Origin: Gillisella vitis
GTDB lineage: Bacteria > Pseudomonadota > Alphaproteobacteria > Rhizobiales > Rhizobiaceae
Assembly: GCF_014204625.1 (NCBI RefSeq)
Contig: NZ_JACHLU010000002.1
Span: 124,001 to 188,000 of the forward strand
Direction of reading: 5' to 3'
Length of the DNA stretch: 64,000 nt
The notes under the pieces are model-generated. The model saw only the letters and a list, made by a program, of their open reading frames with translations, did not search any database and had not been told where the DNA came from. Of the stretch, positions 21,465 to 30,032 are shown piece after piece. The position numbers and the translations under genes were made by a program. Every line of letters starts with the position of its first letter. The stretch's first letter is position 1.

Positions 21465-22880
21465 ATGTTCGATCATTTCGATGCTGTATTGTTGGCGAGG
21501 GCGCAATTTGCCTTTACCGTTTCTTTCCACATCATCTTTCCGGCCTTTTCCATTGGGCTGGCCAGCTATCTGGCCGTGCTGAACGGCTTGTACCTCTGGA
21601 CCAAAAAAGAGGTCTATTTCGAGCTGTTCAACTTCTGGAAAACCATCTTTGCCGTGGCCTTTGGCATGGGCGTGGTCTCCGGCATTGTCATGGCCTATCA
21701 GTTTGGCACCAATTGGAGCGTGTTTTCGGATAAGGCCGGGCCGGTGATTGGCCCGCTGATGGGCTATGAAGTGATGACGGCCTTCTTTCTGGAGGCTGGT
21801 TTCCTCGGTGTCATGCTGTTTGGTCGCCATCGCGTTGGCCCTGCGTTGCATTTCTTTGCCACCTTCATGGTGGCTGTCGGCACGCTGATTTCCGCCACAT
21901 GGATTCTTTCGGTCAATTCGTGGATGCAAACCCCCGCAGGCTTTGGCATCAATGACAAGGGCCAGTTCATTCCGCTGGATTGGTGGGCCGTGGTCTTCAA
22001 CCCATCCTTCCCTTATCGGCTGGTGCATATGGTGCTGGCGGCCTACCTCACAACGGCTCTCGTGGTGGGCGGGGTAGGGGCGTGGCATCTGTTGCGCAAA
22101 ACAGCGCCGCGCCGGGCGGGCAAGATGTTTTCCATGGCCATGGGCATGGTGGCGATTGTTGCGCCCATCCAGATTTTTGCAGGCGATGTTCATGGTCTCA
22201 ACACGCTGGAACATCAGCCGGTGAAAATCATGGCCATGGAAGGCCATTTTGACAGCCACCCGGATGGCGCACCGCTGATTCTGTTCGGCATTCCCGATCA
22301 GGCCAACAAGCGGGTGGATTATGCCATTGAGATTCCGAAACTTTCCAGTCTGATTCTCAAGCATGATCTGAATGCGCCTCTGGCCGGGCTGGATACGGTG
22401 CCGGACAATCTTGAGCCGCCGGTGGCTGTGGTGTTCTGGTCCTTCCGCATCATGGTCGGGCTGGGCTTTGCCATGCTGGGTCTGGGGCTGTTCAGCCTGT
22501 GGACACGCTATCGCGGCACGCTGACCACCAATGCCTGGCTGCACCGGGCCGCGGTTGCCATGGGGCCTGCGGGCTTTGTGGCCGTGCTGGCAGGCTGGGT
22601 GACAACAGAAGTTGGCCGTCAGCCCTATACGGTTTACGGTCATCTTCTCACATCGCAATCGCACTCGGCCATTGAAGCGCCTGCGGTGGCAACGTCGCTC
22701 ATTCTGTTCATCATCGTTTACTTTTTCGTGTTCGGCTCCGGCACGTTTTATATCTTGAGGCTGATGGCGCGCCTGCCGCGCGATCCGACCCCGGAAATTG
22801 GCGATGCACCCATCCGCACAGCGGGTATTGTGCCGGGCACCATTGCCCATAGCGCTGATGGAGGCCATCATGGTCATTGA
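21465..22880 (+). CDS. cydA: cytochrome bd ubiquinol oxidase subunit I, CydA
   Basis: This is the catalytic haem subunit of the bd-type terminal oxidase. The start at 21465 (MFDHFDAVLLARAQF) follows GGAGGAG, while an ATG at 21435 has none. The product has 471 residues and about nine transmembrane helices. The haem-ligand His of TVSFHIIFPAF is at residue 22 and the signature GRQPYTVYG is near 390. The quinol loop is short, as in the CIO-type (cyanide-insensitive) branch rather than the long Q-loop E. coli type. The frame overlaps cydB by 11 bp. Confidence 0.95.
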   Translation: MFDHFDAVLLARAQFAFTVSFHIIFPAFSIGLASYLAVLNGLYLWTKKEVYFELFNFWKTIFAVAFGMGVVSGIVMAYQFGTNWSVFSDKAGPVIGPLMGYEVMTAFFLEAGFLGVMLFGRHRVGPALHFFATFMVAVGTLISATWILSVNSWMQTPAGFGINDKGQFIPLDWWAVVFNPSFPYRLVHMVLAAYLTTALVVGGVGAWHLLRKTAPRRAGKMFSMAMGMVAIVAPIQIFAGDVHGLNTLEHQPVKIMAMEGHFDSHPDGAPLILFGIPDQANKRVDYAIEIPKLSSLILKHDLNAPLAGLDTVPDNLEPPVAVVFWSFRIMVGLGFAMLGLGLFSLWTRYRGTLTTNAWLHRAAVAMGPAGFVAVLAGWVTTEVGRQPYTVYGHLLTSQSHSAIEAPAVATSLILFIIVYFFVFGSGTFYILRLMARLPRDPTPEIGDAPIRTAGIVPGTIAHSADGGHHGH

Positions 22881-23874
22881 TTATGCATTCATCTGGGCGG
22901 CCATCATTGCCTTTGCCATTCTGGCCTATGTTATTCTCGATGGCTTTGATCTGGGGGTGGGCATTCTGTTTCCCGCCTTCAAAGACAAGCATGACCGCGA
23001 CCAGATGATGAATTCGGTGGCTCCCGTCTGGGATGGCAACGAGACGTGGCTGGTGCTGGGTGGCGGCGGACTGCTGGCGGTGTTTCCGCTGGCCTATGCC
23101 ACCATTCTTCCGGCGCTGTATATGCCCATCACCCTGATGTTGATCGGCTTGATTTTCCGGGGTGTTGCGTTTGAATATCGTTGGCGCACAGACCGTTGGC
23201 GTGGTGTGTGGGATGTGGCCTTTGCGGGAGGGTCGGTGCTGGCAGCCCTGATGCAGGGCATCGCGCTGGGCGCTCTGGTGCAGGGCATTCCGGTGGTTGA
23301 TCGCGCCTATTCCGGCGGCTGGTGGGATTGGCTGACGCCATTTTCCATTGGCACGGGCGTGGCGCTGGTGGTGGGCTATGGCCTGCTGGGCGCAACCTGG
23401 CTGGTGTTCAAGACGGTTGGATCTTTACGGCTGAAAGCCCAGAAAATTGCCTTGCCTGCGGCGCTGATCACGGTTGCCGCCATGGGGGTTTTCAGCCTCT
23501 GGACACCGTGGCTGAAGCCGCATTATCTGGATCGCTGGTTTGGTTTTCCCACGCTGATTTTCAGTGTGATCGTGCCCGTTCTGGTGTTGGTCTGCCTGTA
23601 TCTGATTTTCAAAGGTCTGCGCGACAACACGGACTGGTTGCCATTTGCTGCCTCCCTTGCCCTGTTTACTTTAGGCTTTGCCGGTATCGGCATCAGCTTC
23701 TATCCCTATATGGTGCCAACGGCCTTGACCATCTGGGATGCGGCGGCACCCGATAGCAGTCTGAAATTTCTTCTGGTGGGTGCTGTTGTTCTTGTGCCGA
23801 TCATTTTGCTGTACACGGGTTATGCCTATTGGGTATTCAGAGGCAAAATCAATCCAGATGAAGGCTATCACTGA
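22870..23874 (+). CDS. cydB: cytochrome bd ubiquinol oxidase subunit II, CydB
   Basis: This is the structural partner of CydA, with 334 residues and about nine transmembrane helices. The N-terminal segment ends YVILDGFDLGVGILFP, which is the CydB hallmark, followed by APVWDGNETWLVLGGGGL. The ATG at 22870 has GGAGG 5 bp upstream inside the cydA end. The stop TGA shares its last base with the ATG of the DUF2474 micro-gene. Confidence 0.96.
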   Translation: MVIDYAFIWAAIIAFAILAYVILDGFDLGVGILFPAFKDKHDRDQMMNSVAPVWDGNETWLVLGGGGLLAVFPLAYATILPALYMPITLMLIGLIFRGVAFEYRWRTDRWRGVWDVAFAGGSVLAALMQGIALGALVQGIPVVDRAYSGGWWDWLTPFSIGTGVALVVGYGLLGATWLVFKTVGSLRLKAQKIALPAALITVAAMGVFSLWTPWLKPHYLDRWFGFPTLIFSVIVPVLVLVCLYLIFKGLRDNTDWLPFAASLALFTLGFAGIGISFYPYMVPTALTIWDAAAPDSSLKFLLVGAVVLVPIILLYTGYAYWVFRGKINPDEGYH

Positions 23875-23990
23875 TGACAGACAAAACATGGACGCAGAAA
23901 CTGGTATGGTTCGTGATTTTCTGGCTGGTGGGCGTTGGCATTGTTGGGGCGGTTGCAGCCTCGATCCGGCTGGTGCTGATGACAAACTGA
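23874..23990 (+). CDS. DUF2474-type cytochrome bd accessory micro-protein
   Basis: This 38-residue ORF is coupled to cydB by a TGATG overlap. It starts MTDKTWTQKLVWFVIFWL and continues with one transmembrane helix (about 10-33) and a short end LVLMTN. The size, the WxQKLxWFxxxW start and the position directly after cydB match the DUF2474 family, the alphaproteobacterial counterpart of CydX, which stabilises the oxidase. The family assignment is from the pattern. It is easily missed because of its size. Confidence 0.85.
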   Translation: MTDKTWTQKLVWFVIFWLVGVGIVGAVAASIRLVLMTN

Positions 23991-24095
23991 AAGAAAAATC
24001 AAAATATTTTGGGTTGTGCTCTAAAAATCAGCGGACTGCGTTGCCATATGGTAAGCGGAGGCTGATTTCGAGCCGGGATCAACATAGAGGGTGGT

Positions 24096-25085
24096 ATGCA
24101 TAGAGCTTTGAAAGCATTTGGTATTGTGATGATCGGCATGGCGGTGACCATGACATCGGTTGATTTTGCCGAAGCTCGCAAAGCCGGAGGCTCGAGCAGT
24201 TTCGGCAGCCGCGGCAGCAAAACCTTTAGTGCGCCAGCCACCACCAATACCGCGCCAACGGCGGCGGCCCCGATTCAGCGCAGCATGACGCCCAACACCG
24301 CCCAGCCGGGTGCCATGGGGCAGGCGGCTGCCGCACAGGCAGCGCCCAAGCGTGGCCTGTTTGGCGGCATGGCAGGCGGCCTTATGGGTGGCCTGTTGAT
24401 GGGCGGTCTGTTTGGCATGTTGCTGGGTGGCGGCTTTGGCGGTCTGTCGGGCATGTTCGGCATGTTGTTCCAGATTCTGTTGATTGGCGGCGCGATCATG
24501 CTGGCCATGCGCTTCTTTGGTCGCAACCGTACGGCGCAGGCCTATTCGGGTCCGACCTCTGATAATCGCATGTCGCAGCCGGGTGCGGCACCGCAGCCGC
24601 CAGCATCTCAGGGTTTCGGTGGTTTCGCCATTCCCAAGATCGGCGGCTCTGCGCAGGCAGCACCAGTGTCCGGCAGCGATGACGTTGGCATTACGCCAAA
24701 AGATCTGGAAACATTCGACGAACTGCTGCAAGAAATGCAGCGCGCCTATGCCGCTGAGGATTATTCTGCTCTTCGCCGCATTACCACGCCGGAAGCCATG
24801 TCCTATCTGGCGGAAGAGTTGAGCGAAAATGCCACCAAGGGCGTCAAGAACGACGTGCGCGATGTGCGCCTGTTGCAGGGCGATCTGTCGGAAGCATGGC
24901 GTGAGGGCAATGTGGATTATGCCACAGTTGCCATGCGCTATGAAGCCATCGACGTGATGCGTGACCGCACCAGCGGCAAGGTTGTGGAAGGTGATCCTGA
25001 TCACCCGCAAGAATCGGTTGAAGTCTGGACGTTTATTCGTCGTCCTGCCACGGGCTGGAGCATATCGGCTATTCAGTCCGCCTGA
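24096..25085 (+). CDS. Tim44-like domain membrane protein
   Basis: A signal-anchor (residues 1-25) is followed by a Ser/Ala/Pro-rich part, a Gly/Met-rich hydrophobic stretch (GGLMGGLLMGGLFGMLLGGGF, about 90-130) that probably inserts in the membrane, and a C-terminal Tim44-like domain from about residue 200 (ETFDELLQEMQRAYAAEDYSALR onward). Bacterial members are membrane-linked and of uncertain function. TimA-like proteins of alphaproteobacteria are the nearest described relatives. A terminator follows the stop. Confidence 0.88.
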   Translation: MHRALKAFGIVMIGMAVTMTSVDFAEARKAGGSSSFGSRGSKTFSAPATTNTAPTAAAPIQRSMTPNTAQPGAMGQAAAAQAAPKRGLFGGMAGGLMGGLLMGGLFGMLLGGGFGGLSGMFGMLFQILLIGGAIMLAMRFFGRNRTAQAYSGPTSDNRMSQPGAAPQPPASQGFGGFAIPKIGGSAQAAPVSGSDDVGITPKDLETFDELLQEMQRAYAAEDYSALRRITTPEAMSYLAEELSENATKGVKNDVRDVRLLQGDLSEAWREGNVDYATVAMRYEAIDVMRDRTSGKVVEGDPDHPQESVEVWTFIRRPATGWSISAIQSA

Positions 25086-25113
25086 TTGTAAGTTTGCATT
25101 TGCAGGTGAAAGA

Positions 25114-25148
25114 CAAAAGCCCTCGGTCCGTGTGATCGGGGGCTTTTA
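25114..25148 (+). terminator. terminator of the Tim44-like gene
   Basis: The stem AAAAGCCCTCG/CGGGGGCTTTT forms 11 pairs, one of them T-G, and ends in TTTT. Confidence 0.85.
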
Positions 25149-25237
25149 CTTTGTTGAGCAACCTGCTTTCGGGAAAATCCGATGGGAAAACAAGGAGCTA
25201 CAGCATCGTTCTGATTCTGGTCACAGGACACGACGCT

Positions 25238-25341
25238 CTAGAGTCTGTCAGGTTCAGATTGAACCAGACAGACTCTAGATTCTCTTGTTTTCGTTTGTCT
25301 TTTCGGGAAAACCGGATTCCACTTTTCCCTGACAAACTCTA
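25238..25341 (-). repeat. two-module palindromic repeat (P2 then P1)
   Basis: P2 has arms GAGTCTGTC/GACAGACTC around a GGTTCAGATTGAACC core. P1 has GTTTGTC/GACAAAC with the AAAAGTGG...CCGGTTTT core. The element is the reverse of the copies at 52190 and 60853. A decayed half-copy of P1 lies just upstream, near 25165-25200. Together with the next two entries it fills the gene-free stretch 25149-25463. Confidence 0.8.
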
Positions 25342-25343
25342 AA

Positions 25344-25388
25344 ACCCCTCCCCAACCCTCCCCACAAGGGGGAGGGTTGGGGAGGGGT
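25344..25388. repeat. CCCTCCCC palindrome
   Basis: An almost perfect 19-bp inverted repeat, ACCCCTCCCCAACCCTCCCC and its complement, with a CACAA loop. A related half-copy is at 55288-55320. Confidence 0.8.
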
Positions 25389-25403
25389 CTTTCTTGTTTG
25401 TGT

Positions 25404-25441
25404 CGTGTGCTGTGGTTCAATCTGAGCCTGACAGACTCCAG
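25404..25441. repeat. partial P2 repeat module
   Basis: The core GGTTCAATCTGAGCC and the arm GACAGACTC match the P2 module at 60925-60957. The left arm is degenerate. Confidence 0.6.
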
Positions 25442-25463
25442 ATGGGACATCATCTGGTCAACC

Positions 25464-25904
25464 TCATGACCTGCCCCTGTTTGTCTCCACCAAAAACTGG
25501 CGTACCCGTTGAAGCGCTTCTGACGGATGGCTGTTGCGGCGGTATTCTTCCATCACAATCTGCCGAACCCGCTCGCGTGTCTCGTCATCACTCATCTTGC
25601 TCCTGTCTTCCAACGGTTGCAGAGATTGATATTTGAGGGCGTCATTGGCCTGCTGAAGTCGCTTTTGTAAATCGGAGAGGGAAGCAAGCAGCACCCTGTC
25701 CATGATCTCTGGCGCAGAGCCCGGCGGCATGATGTCATAAGAATCGGAGGAGGATGGATGGTGCCCCGATGTCCTGTGGCGCAACAGCAGCGCCAGCACG
25801 CCTGCGGCAAAAGCCGGAGGCGTGATGATCAGCAACGCCTTGATCCCGTCGGATGTGGATTGCCATGTATCAAAAAGATCAGCCCAGACATTGTAATCGG
25901 CCAT
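25464..25904 (-). CDS. small membrane protein of unknown function
   Basis: I do not recognise a family. The start at 25904 (MADYNVWADLF) has GGGAGG 11 bp upstream; a start at 25940 would place twelve codons in the RNA-like region. The 146-residue product has a short N-terminus and one transmembrane helix (about 24-43, KALLIITPPAFAAGVLALLL). A Ser/Pro-rich spacer and a charged coiled-coil C-terminus (LASLSDLQKRLQQANDALKY, DDETRERVRQIVMEEYRR) follow. The layout is holin-like or anchor-like. It lies downstream of a transglycosylase gene, on the same strand, with the structured segment between. Confidence 0.6.
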   Translation of the reverse strand: MADYNVWADLFDTWQSTSDGIKALLIITPPAFAAGVLALLLRHRTSGHHPSSSDSYDIMPPGSAPEIMDRVLLASLSDLQKRLQQANDALKYQSLQPLEDRSKMSDDETRERVRQIVMEEYRRNSHPSEALQRVRQFLVETNRGRS

Positions 25905-25909
25905 TGTCC

Positions 25910-26255
25910 ATACCTCCCGTGCTTGGCCACAAGCGACCACCGGAGGGGTAAGCCTCTGGTGATCGGGGAGTTCGAAAGCCGCGAAAAGACGACTGCCTTG
26001 GCCTTTAAGCCGAAGCTCTGGACATGCACCAAGGCCTCCCCGACGCCAAAGAATGGAGACGTGGGGACCATATAGTCATGGTCAACCGCCTCAGCCACAA
26101 ACCTATGGCTGAGGGGTGTCTTTATGACGACCGACACCGGCCGCTTTTCGAGGAGTTTCGACACTCCGGGATCGGTGCGTTACAACCAATCCTGTTTGCT
26201 TCCTAGCGTAAAAAGGGTGGCCTAGGGAAGGGGGGACGCTTTCTTTTTACGGGCA
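25910..26255 (-). ncRNA. candidate long structured RNA
   Basis: At least eight hairpins and a nested junction pack 340 bp between two same-strand genes. Main stems are CCTCAGCCA/TGGCTGAGG (26089-26097/26106-26114), TCGGGGAG/CTCCCCGA (25963-25970/26036-26043), which encloses GCCTTGG/CCAAGGC (25995-26001/26029-26035), and CGTAAAAAG/CTTTTTACG (26207-26215/26243-26251). On the minus strand one inner loop is C(UUCG)G, and three imperfect pairs become G-U, where the plus strand has C-A. This supports minus-strand transcription. The class is unknown. It could be a free sRNA or a leader of the gene at 25464. Confidence 0.55.
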
Positions 26256-26822
26256 GCGTCGCAATTGATCGGCATAGATGCTGGTGATGGCGGCGAAGCG
26301 TTTGGCTCCGGCCAATGCCTCTGGCCTTGCCCTATAGGCACCCCGTCTGTAGCCATCCTGCCCGGAATGATAGGCGAGATAGATATTGTAGGGTTGCGAG
26401 AAGGGGATGCCGTTTCTGAGGTGGCTTTGATAGTGATACCAGCCGATAAAGCGGATGGCGTCGGCAAAATTGTTGCGGCGCGCAAGATAGCGGCCTGTTT
26501 CGCGCTGATAACGCTCCCACGTGCCGTCCAGCGCCTGCGAATAGCCGTAGGCGGTGGAAACGCGCTTCCATGGAATAAAGCCAAGGATATAGCGGCGCGG
26601 GGGTCTGGCGCGGGCGCGGAAACTCGATTCGGTATAAATTGTTGCCATCAGAATGGGCACTGGCACGCCATATTCGCGCTCAACAGAACGCGCGGCTCTT
26701 TTCCAGTTTTCAAACACGCCGTCGCGCTGGTCAAAAATCGCGCAGGCATTGCGAATTTGACTTGGGGGGCGAGCACAGCTTGCCAAGGCCAGCAACAGGG
26801 CGATGATGAGGAATTTACGCAT
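26247..26822 (-). CDS. lipoprotein lytic transglycosylase (SLT domain)
   Basis: The product cleaves peptidoglycan strands at the cell envelope. The N-terminus MRKFLIIALLLALASCA carries a lipobox (LASC). The catalytic Glu lies in MATIYTESSFRARA, and TAYGYSQALDGTWERYQ is the SLT GxxQ-type motif. A later YNIYLAYHSGQDGY segment also fits. I start at 26822, with GAGG 10 bp upstream; upstream ATGs at 26831 and 26852 are too close to or before that site. The product is about 191 residues. The stop codon lies inside a 9-bp stem of the RNA candidate. Confidence 0.85.
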   Translation of the reverse strand: MRKFLIIALLLALASCARPPSQIRNACAIFDQRDGVFENWKRAARSVEREYGVPVPILMATIYTESSFRARARPPRRYILGFIPWKRVSTAYGYSQALDGTWERYQRETGRYLARRNNFADAIRFIGWYHYQSHLRNGIPFSQPYNIYLAYHSGQDGYRRGAYRARPEALAGAKRFAAITSIYADQLRRCP

Positions 26823-26936
26823 AACAAACATACCTCTTCTATCAAGAGGCATTCTATTCGCTAAAATTTAACGAAAAGTTTTGATTTTATTAACAAGCGA
26901 ACACAGCAGGAGATTGTCGATCGTTTTGGCCAAAAA

Positions 26937-27749
26937 TCAGCCTTGCCTTGCGGCAATCTGCCCTTCGGCAACCGGGCAGGAGCCGCCGCAGCCGCCCACA
27001 CCCGGAACAGCATAGCGCAGACAGCAGATGCGGCGATGGCCGATATACTCGCCGCTATCTGTGCGGCCTACGCGCACCATGGTGTGAAACGGGTTTTTCC
27101 AGTCATCCGGCCAGTTGGAAGCCTCCAGCAGCACCATCCCCTCTGTTTTCAGCGCTTCTGCGCCCTGATGGCCGATTTCATCAATCATCCATGTCAGATA
27201 GGCAGCGGCATTGGTCCACAGCAGCCGTTTGGACAGGCCAGCCTGTTTTGCCATCACCGCAATCAATGGTTCCAGATGGCCACGGACAACGCCGGACATT
27301 GCCTCGTGTATGGTGGCCTGTGGCTCCACGGTGCCAATATTGGTGAGCAGAAAGCCCGAGGGCAGGCCGGTGGTGCTATCGATCAACAGGTCGATCTCGT
27401 TGATGGCCAGCGGCAGAATGCGGCGCAACTCCAGCCAGCAGATAATCGGGTCAATCATCAGCGCACTGAAGTAAAACAGTGACCAGAAGGACACCAGCGC
27501 CCGCCTGTCCGTTTCGGGCGGATAGGTGCTGGCAAAGCGCTCAATCACCGCATCCAGACGCTGACGATCCAGCAGATCAGCGCAGGCAATGCGGTGCACG
27601 CCCTCTGGCTGTGAGAAAAAAAACCGGCGACCTGCATAGGGATAGCGATTGCCGGTATCGCGGGCAATCAGATCACCCAGATCGGTCAATCCATCTGTAC
27701 TGTTGACGGCATGAGGCGACTGTGTGGTTTCTGCTATGCAGGTCATCAT
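26937..27749 (-). CDS. fhuF: siderophore-iron reductase FhuF
   Basis: This is a cytoplasmic [2Fe-2S] protein that reduces ferric siderophores after import. The C-terminal signature CC-x10-C-x2-C is visible in the segment RICCLRYAVPGVGGCGGSC (about 240-258). It is the unusual FhuF-type cluster site. The 270-residue length is typical. It starts one base after the TonB receptor stop, so the two genes form one operon for one siderophore. Confidence 0.9.
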   Translation of the reverse strand: MMTCIAETTQSPHAVNSTDGLTDLGDLIARDTGNRYPYAGRRFFFSQPEGVHRIACADLLDRQRLDAVIERFASTYPPETDRRALVSFWSLFYFSALMIDPIICWLELRRILPLAINEIDLLIDSTTGLPSGFLLTNIGTVEPQATIHEAMSGVVRGHLEPLIAVMAKQAGLSKRLLWTNAAAYLTWMIDEIGHQGAEALKTEGMVLLEASNWPDDWKNPFHTMVRVGRTDSGEYIGHRRICCLRYAVPGVGGCGGSCPVAEGQIAARQG

Positions 27750-27750
27750 A

Positions 27751-29907
27751 TCACCAGGTGTATTTCAACGTACCCAGCACGGTGCGTCGGTCGCCGTAAT
27801 AGGATGAGCCATAATAGGTGGTGGTGACATATTTCTTGTCAAACAGGTTTTTGGCGTTGACCGCCAGGGTCACATTGTTGGTGACTTTGTAGCTGGCCAT
27901 GGCATCCACCACGGTATAGGCCGCAACCTTCACGGTATTGGCATCATCGCCGTAGCTTGAACCAACATAACGGACGCCGCCGCCCAACGTCAGATCACCA
28001 CGCACACCGTCGCCGGGGATGGTATAGTCCAGCCAGGCCGAGGCAATATTGTTTGGCACCCGTTGCGGCCGCTTGCCGACATTGCCGTTGATCCCATCTT
28101 CCTTGATCTCGCCATCCCAATAGGAATAGGCGAGCGTCATGTTCCAGCGGTCATTGAGCGCTACCTTGCCCTCCATCTCCACGCCGCGCACGCCGACCTT
28201 GCCGATCTGGCGTTGCAGAACAGGCGTGACATTAGTCGGAACTTCGGTCTGTGTGAGGTCGAACAGGGCAACCGTGAACATCCCGTCAAAGCTGTCAGGC
28301 TTGTATTTCAGGCCAATTTCATACTGCTCGCCTTCCTGAGGTTTGAGCGTGCCATCCAGCGAATAGCCATTGGCCGTTGGCGTCACCAGCGGTTGGAACG
28401 AGGTGGAGTAATTGCCATAGACCGCAAGCTGCGGATTGATCTTGTAGCTCAAGCCGATCCTTTTGGTGAAGGCTTCGGCGGTATTCGCGTCCTGTGTGCC
28501 GCTGTTGTAATAATCCGCAGTGGTATCGACATAGTCATAGCGTCCGCCCACCGTCAAAATCCAGCGGTCATCCAGTGTCAACTGTTCCTGACCATAAATG
28601 CCCAGCGCCTTTTGTTTGACCCGCCAGTTGATATAGGGCGAGGGAAAGACGCAGGCGCGGCCACAATAGACGGGATTGTTGATGTCAATGCCGCTGGCCG
28701 TGCCATAGGAGATGTCCTCATGGGTGTTGTCGAAGGCATAGTCAACGCCCAGCAAGGATTTGCTGTCGAGACGCGCGGTGCTGGTGTCATATTCGAGCTG
28801 ATTGTCGATGGCGAAACGCTCAGACACACCGTCGACGGCAAAGGAGGTTCTGTTGGCCGTCGGGTCTGTGGATGCGTCATAGACGGTTTCGTAATCCAGA
28901 CTGACATGCGAGTAGCGGGCGTTCTGGCGAAACGTCAGGCCATCGGTGATCTCGTGGCTGAACTGATAGCCGATATTTTTCTGGATCGTGTCGAACTTGT
29001 TGTAGTCCGGCTCGCCATAGAATTTGGTGGTATCGACATCCAGCCCGGCAGGAAAGCCCAGCGCTGGCGTGGTGTTGCGCTTGTTGTAATCGGTCAGGAT
29101 CGTCAGAGACGTGCCAGCATCCGGGCTGATGGTGAGAGCTGGCGCAATATAGAGGCGGTCGTCATTGGAATAATCCGACCCGAGATCGGCATTCTGCCAT
29201 TTTGCGGTGACGCGGTAGCTGAACACCCCGTCCTTATCGAGTGGGCCGCCAAAATCTGTGCCCGTTTCAAGATGGTTTTCGCCGAATGTGGTATAGACCT
29301 CGGCATGGAACGTGTCGGTTGGGCGCTTGGTGATGGCATTGATCATGCCGCCCGGGCTGTTCAGGCCAAACAGGGAGGATGTCGATCCCTTGAGAACCTC
29401 TACCCGCTCAAGCCCGTAAGGCTCGGTGCGTGCGGCTGTGTACCAGGCGGGAATGCGCGCGCTCAGGCTATCGCGGTAAAGGCCAAGGGTGGTGGTGTCA
29501 AAGCCGCGAATGCGGTAGTAATCATAGCGATCATCCGAGCCGAACTCGTCAGTGACGACGCCCGACGTGTAGGCAACGGCAGCCTGCATATCGCTGACGC
29601 CACGGGTTTCCATTTCCTGCATGGTGACAACGGAGACAGCCTGCGGAATATCGATGATGGGCGTGTCGGTTTTGCTGCCTGTGGCGGTGTCTTTGGCAAC
29701 AATTGTGGCATCCGGCCCGCTGGCCGATCCTTTGCCCTCAACCGTAATGGTGGAGAGCACGGTAGCGCTATCATCTGCCCGTGCAGGCACGGCCGCCGCA
29801 ATCAGGGCCAAACCCGCGATACCGCCCAGCACCCATTGCCCGCGTGCCCGATCATTTTGCATCACAGGTCGAGCATCACCACAGCAACCCATCGCCAGTC
29901 TTGTCAT
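27751..29907 (-). CDS. TonB-dependent siderophore receptor (FhuA-like)
   Basis: This outer-membrane gate imports a ferric siderophore. A start at 29907 (MTRLAMGC) follows GGAG by 8 bp; the ATG at 29925 lacks a site. The signal peptide ends near VPARA-DDS, the TonB box region is STITVEG, and a plug domain (DIPQAVSVVTMQEM, GLYRDSLSARIP, GLERVEVLKG) precedes the 22-strand barrel. The end YTW carries the C-terminal aromatic. It is 718 residues long. A Cys pair at CGRAC in an outer loop resembles hydroxamate-type receptors, and pairing with fhuF supports ferrichrome-like or other hydroxamate uptake. The ligand is inferred. Confidence 0.92.
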   Translation of the reverse strand: MTRLAMGCCGDARPVMQNDRARGQWVLGGIAGLALIAAAVPARADDSATVLSTITVEGKGSASGPDATIVAKDTATGSKTDTPIIDIPQAVSVVTMQEMETRGVSDMQAAVAYTSGVVTDEFGSDDRYDYYRIRGFDTTTLGLYRDSLSARIPAWYTAARTEPYGLERVEVLKGSTSSLFGLNSPGGMINAITKRPTDTFHAEVYTTFGENHLETGTDFGGPLDKDGVFSYRVTAKWQNADLGSDYSNDDRLYIAPALTISPDAGTSLTILTDYNKRNTTPALGFPAGLDVDTTKFYGEPDYNKFDTIQKNIGYQFSHEITDGLTFRQNARYSHVSLDYETVYDASTDPTANRTSFAVDGVSERFAIDNQLEYDTSTARLDSKSLLGVDYAFDNTHEDISYGTASGIDINNPVYCGRACVFPSPYINWRVKQKALGIYGQEQLTLDDRWILTVGGRYDYVDTTADYYNSGTQDANTAEAFTKRIGLSYKINPQLAVYGNYSTSFQPLVTPTANGYSLDGTLKPQEGEQYEIGLKYKPDSFDGMFTVALFDLTQTEVPTNVTPVLQRQIGKVGVRGVEMEGKVALNDRWNMTLAYSYWDGEIKEDGINGNVGKRPQRVPNNIASAWLDYTIPGDGVRGDLTLGGGVRYVGSSYGDDANTVKVAAYTVVDAMASYKVTNNVTLAVNAKNLFDKKYVTTTYYGSSYYGDRRTVLGTLKYTW

Positions 29908-29943
29908 TCTTCGTTTCTCCACCATGTCATTTGCGAGAGCAAA

Positions 29944-29990
29944 ATCCCCGTTTTTCGGGGGGAGAATATGAAGTGTACAATAAGAGTCAA
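29944..29990 (-). promoter_or_regulatory. candidate promoter and leader hairpin of the TonB receptor operon
   Basis: On the minus strand, TTGACT (29985-29990) and TATTCT (29963-29968) are 16 bp apart. Just downstream a hairpin CCCCG/CGGGG (29946-29960) with a five-base loop is followed by ATTTTG, which may act as an attenuator. I did not find a clear RirA or Fur box. Confidence 0.4.
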
Positions 29991-30032
29991 CTTTAAACCT
30001 GTCAAAAATTGGAAGGTTTTTGAGTTTTGCAG

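Noticed and set aside
21423-22877. 484-codon open frame antisense to cydA
   Set aside because: It is a mirror of a GC-rich membrane-protein gene, His-rich, with no domain.
25238-25453. small open frames inside repeats
   Set aside because: They consist of palindromic repeat sequence that recurs elsewhere in other frames.
25829-26164. 111-codon frame through the candidate RNA
   Set aside because: It overlaps the start of the better-supported membrane protein, begins with a GTG without a clear ribosome site, and the DNA is dominated by hairpins. I prefer an RNA reading, but a protein cannot be fully excluded.
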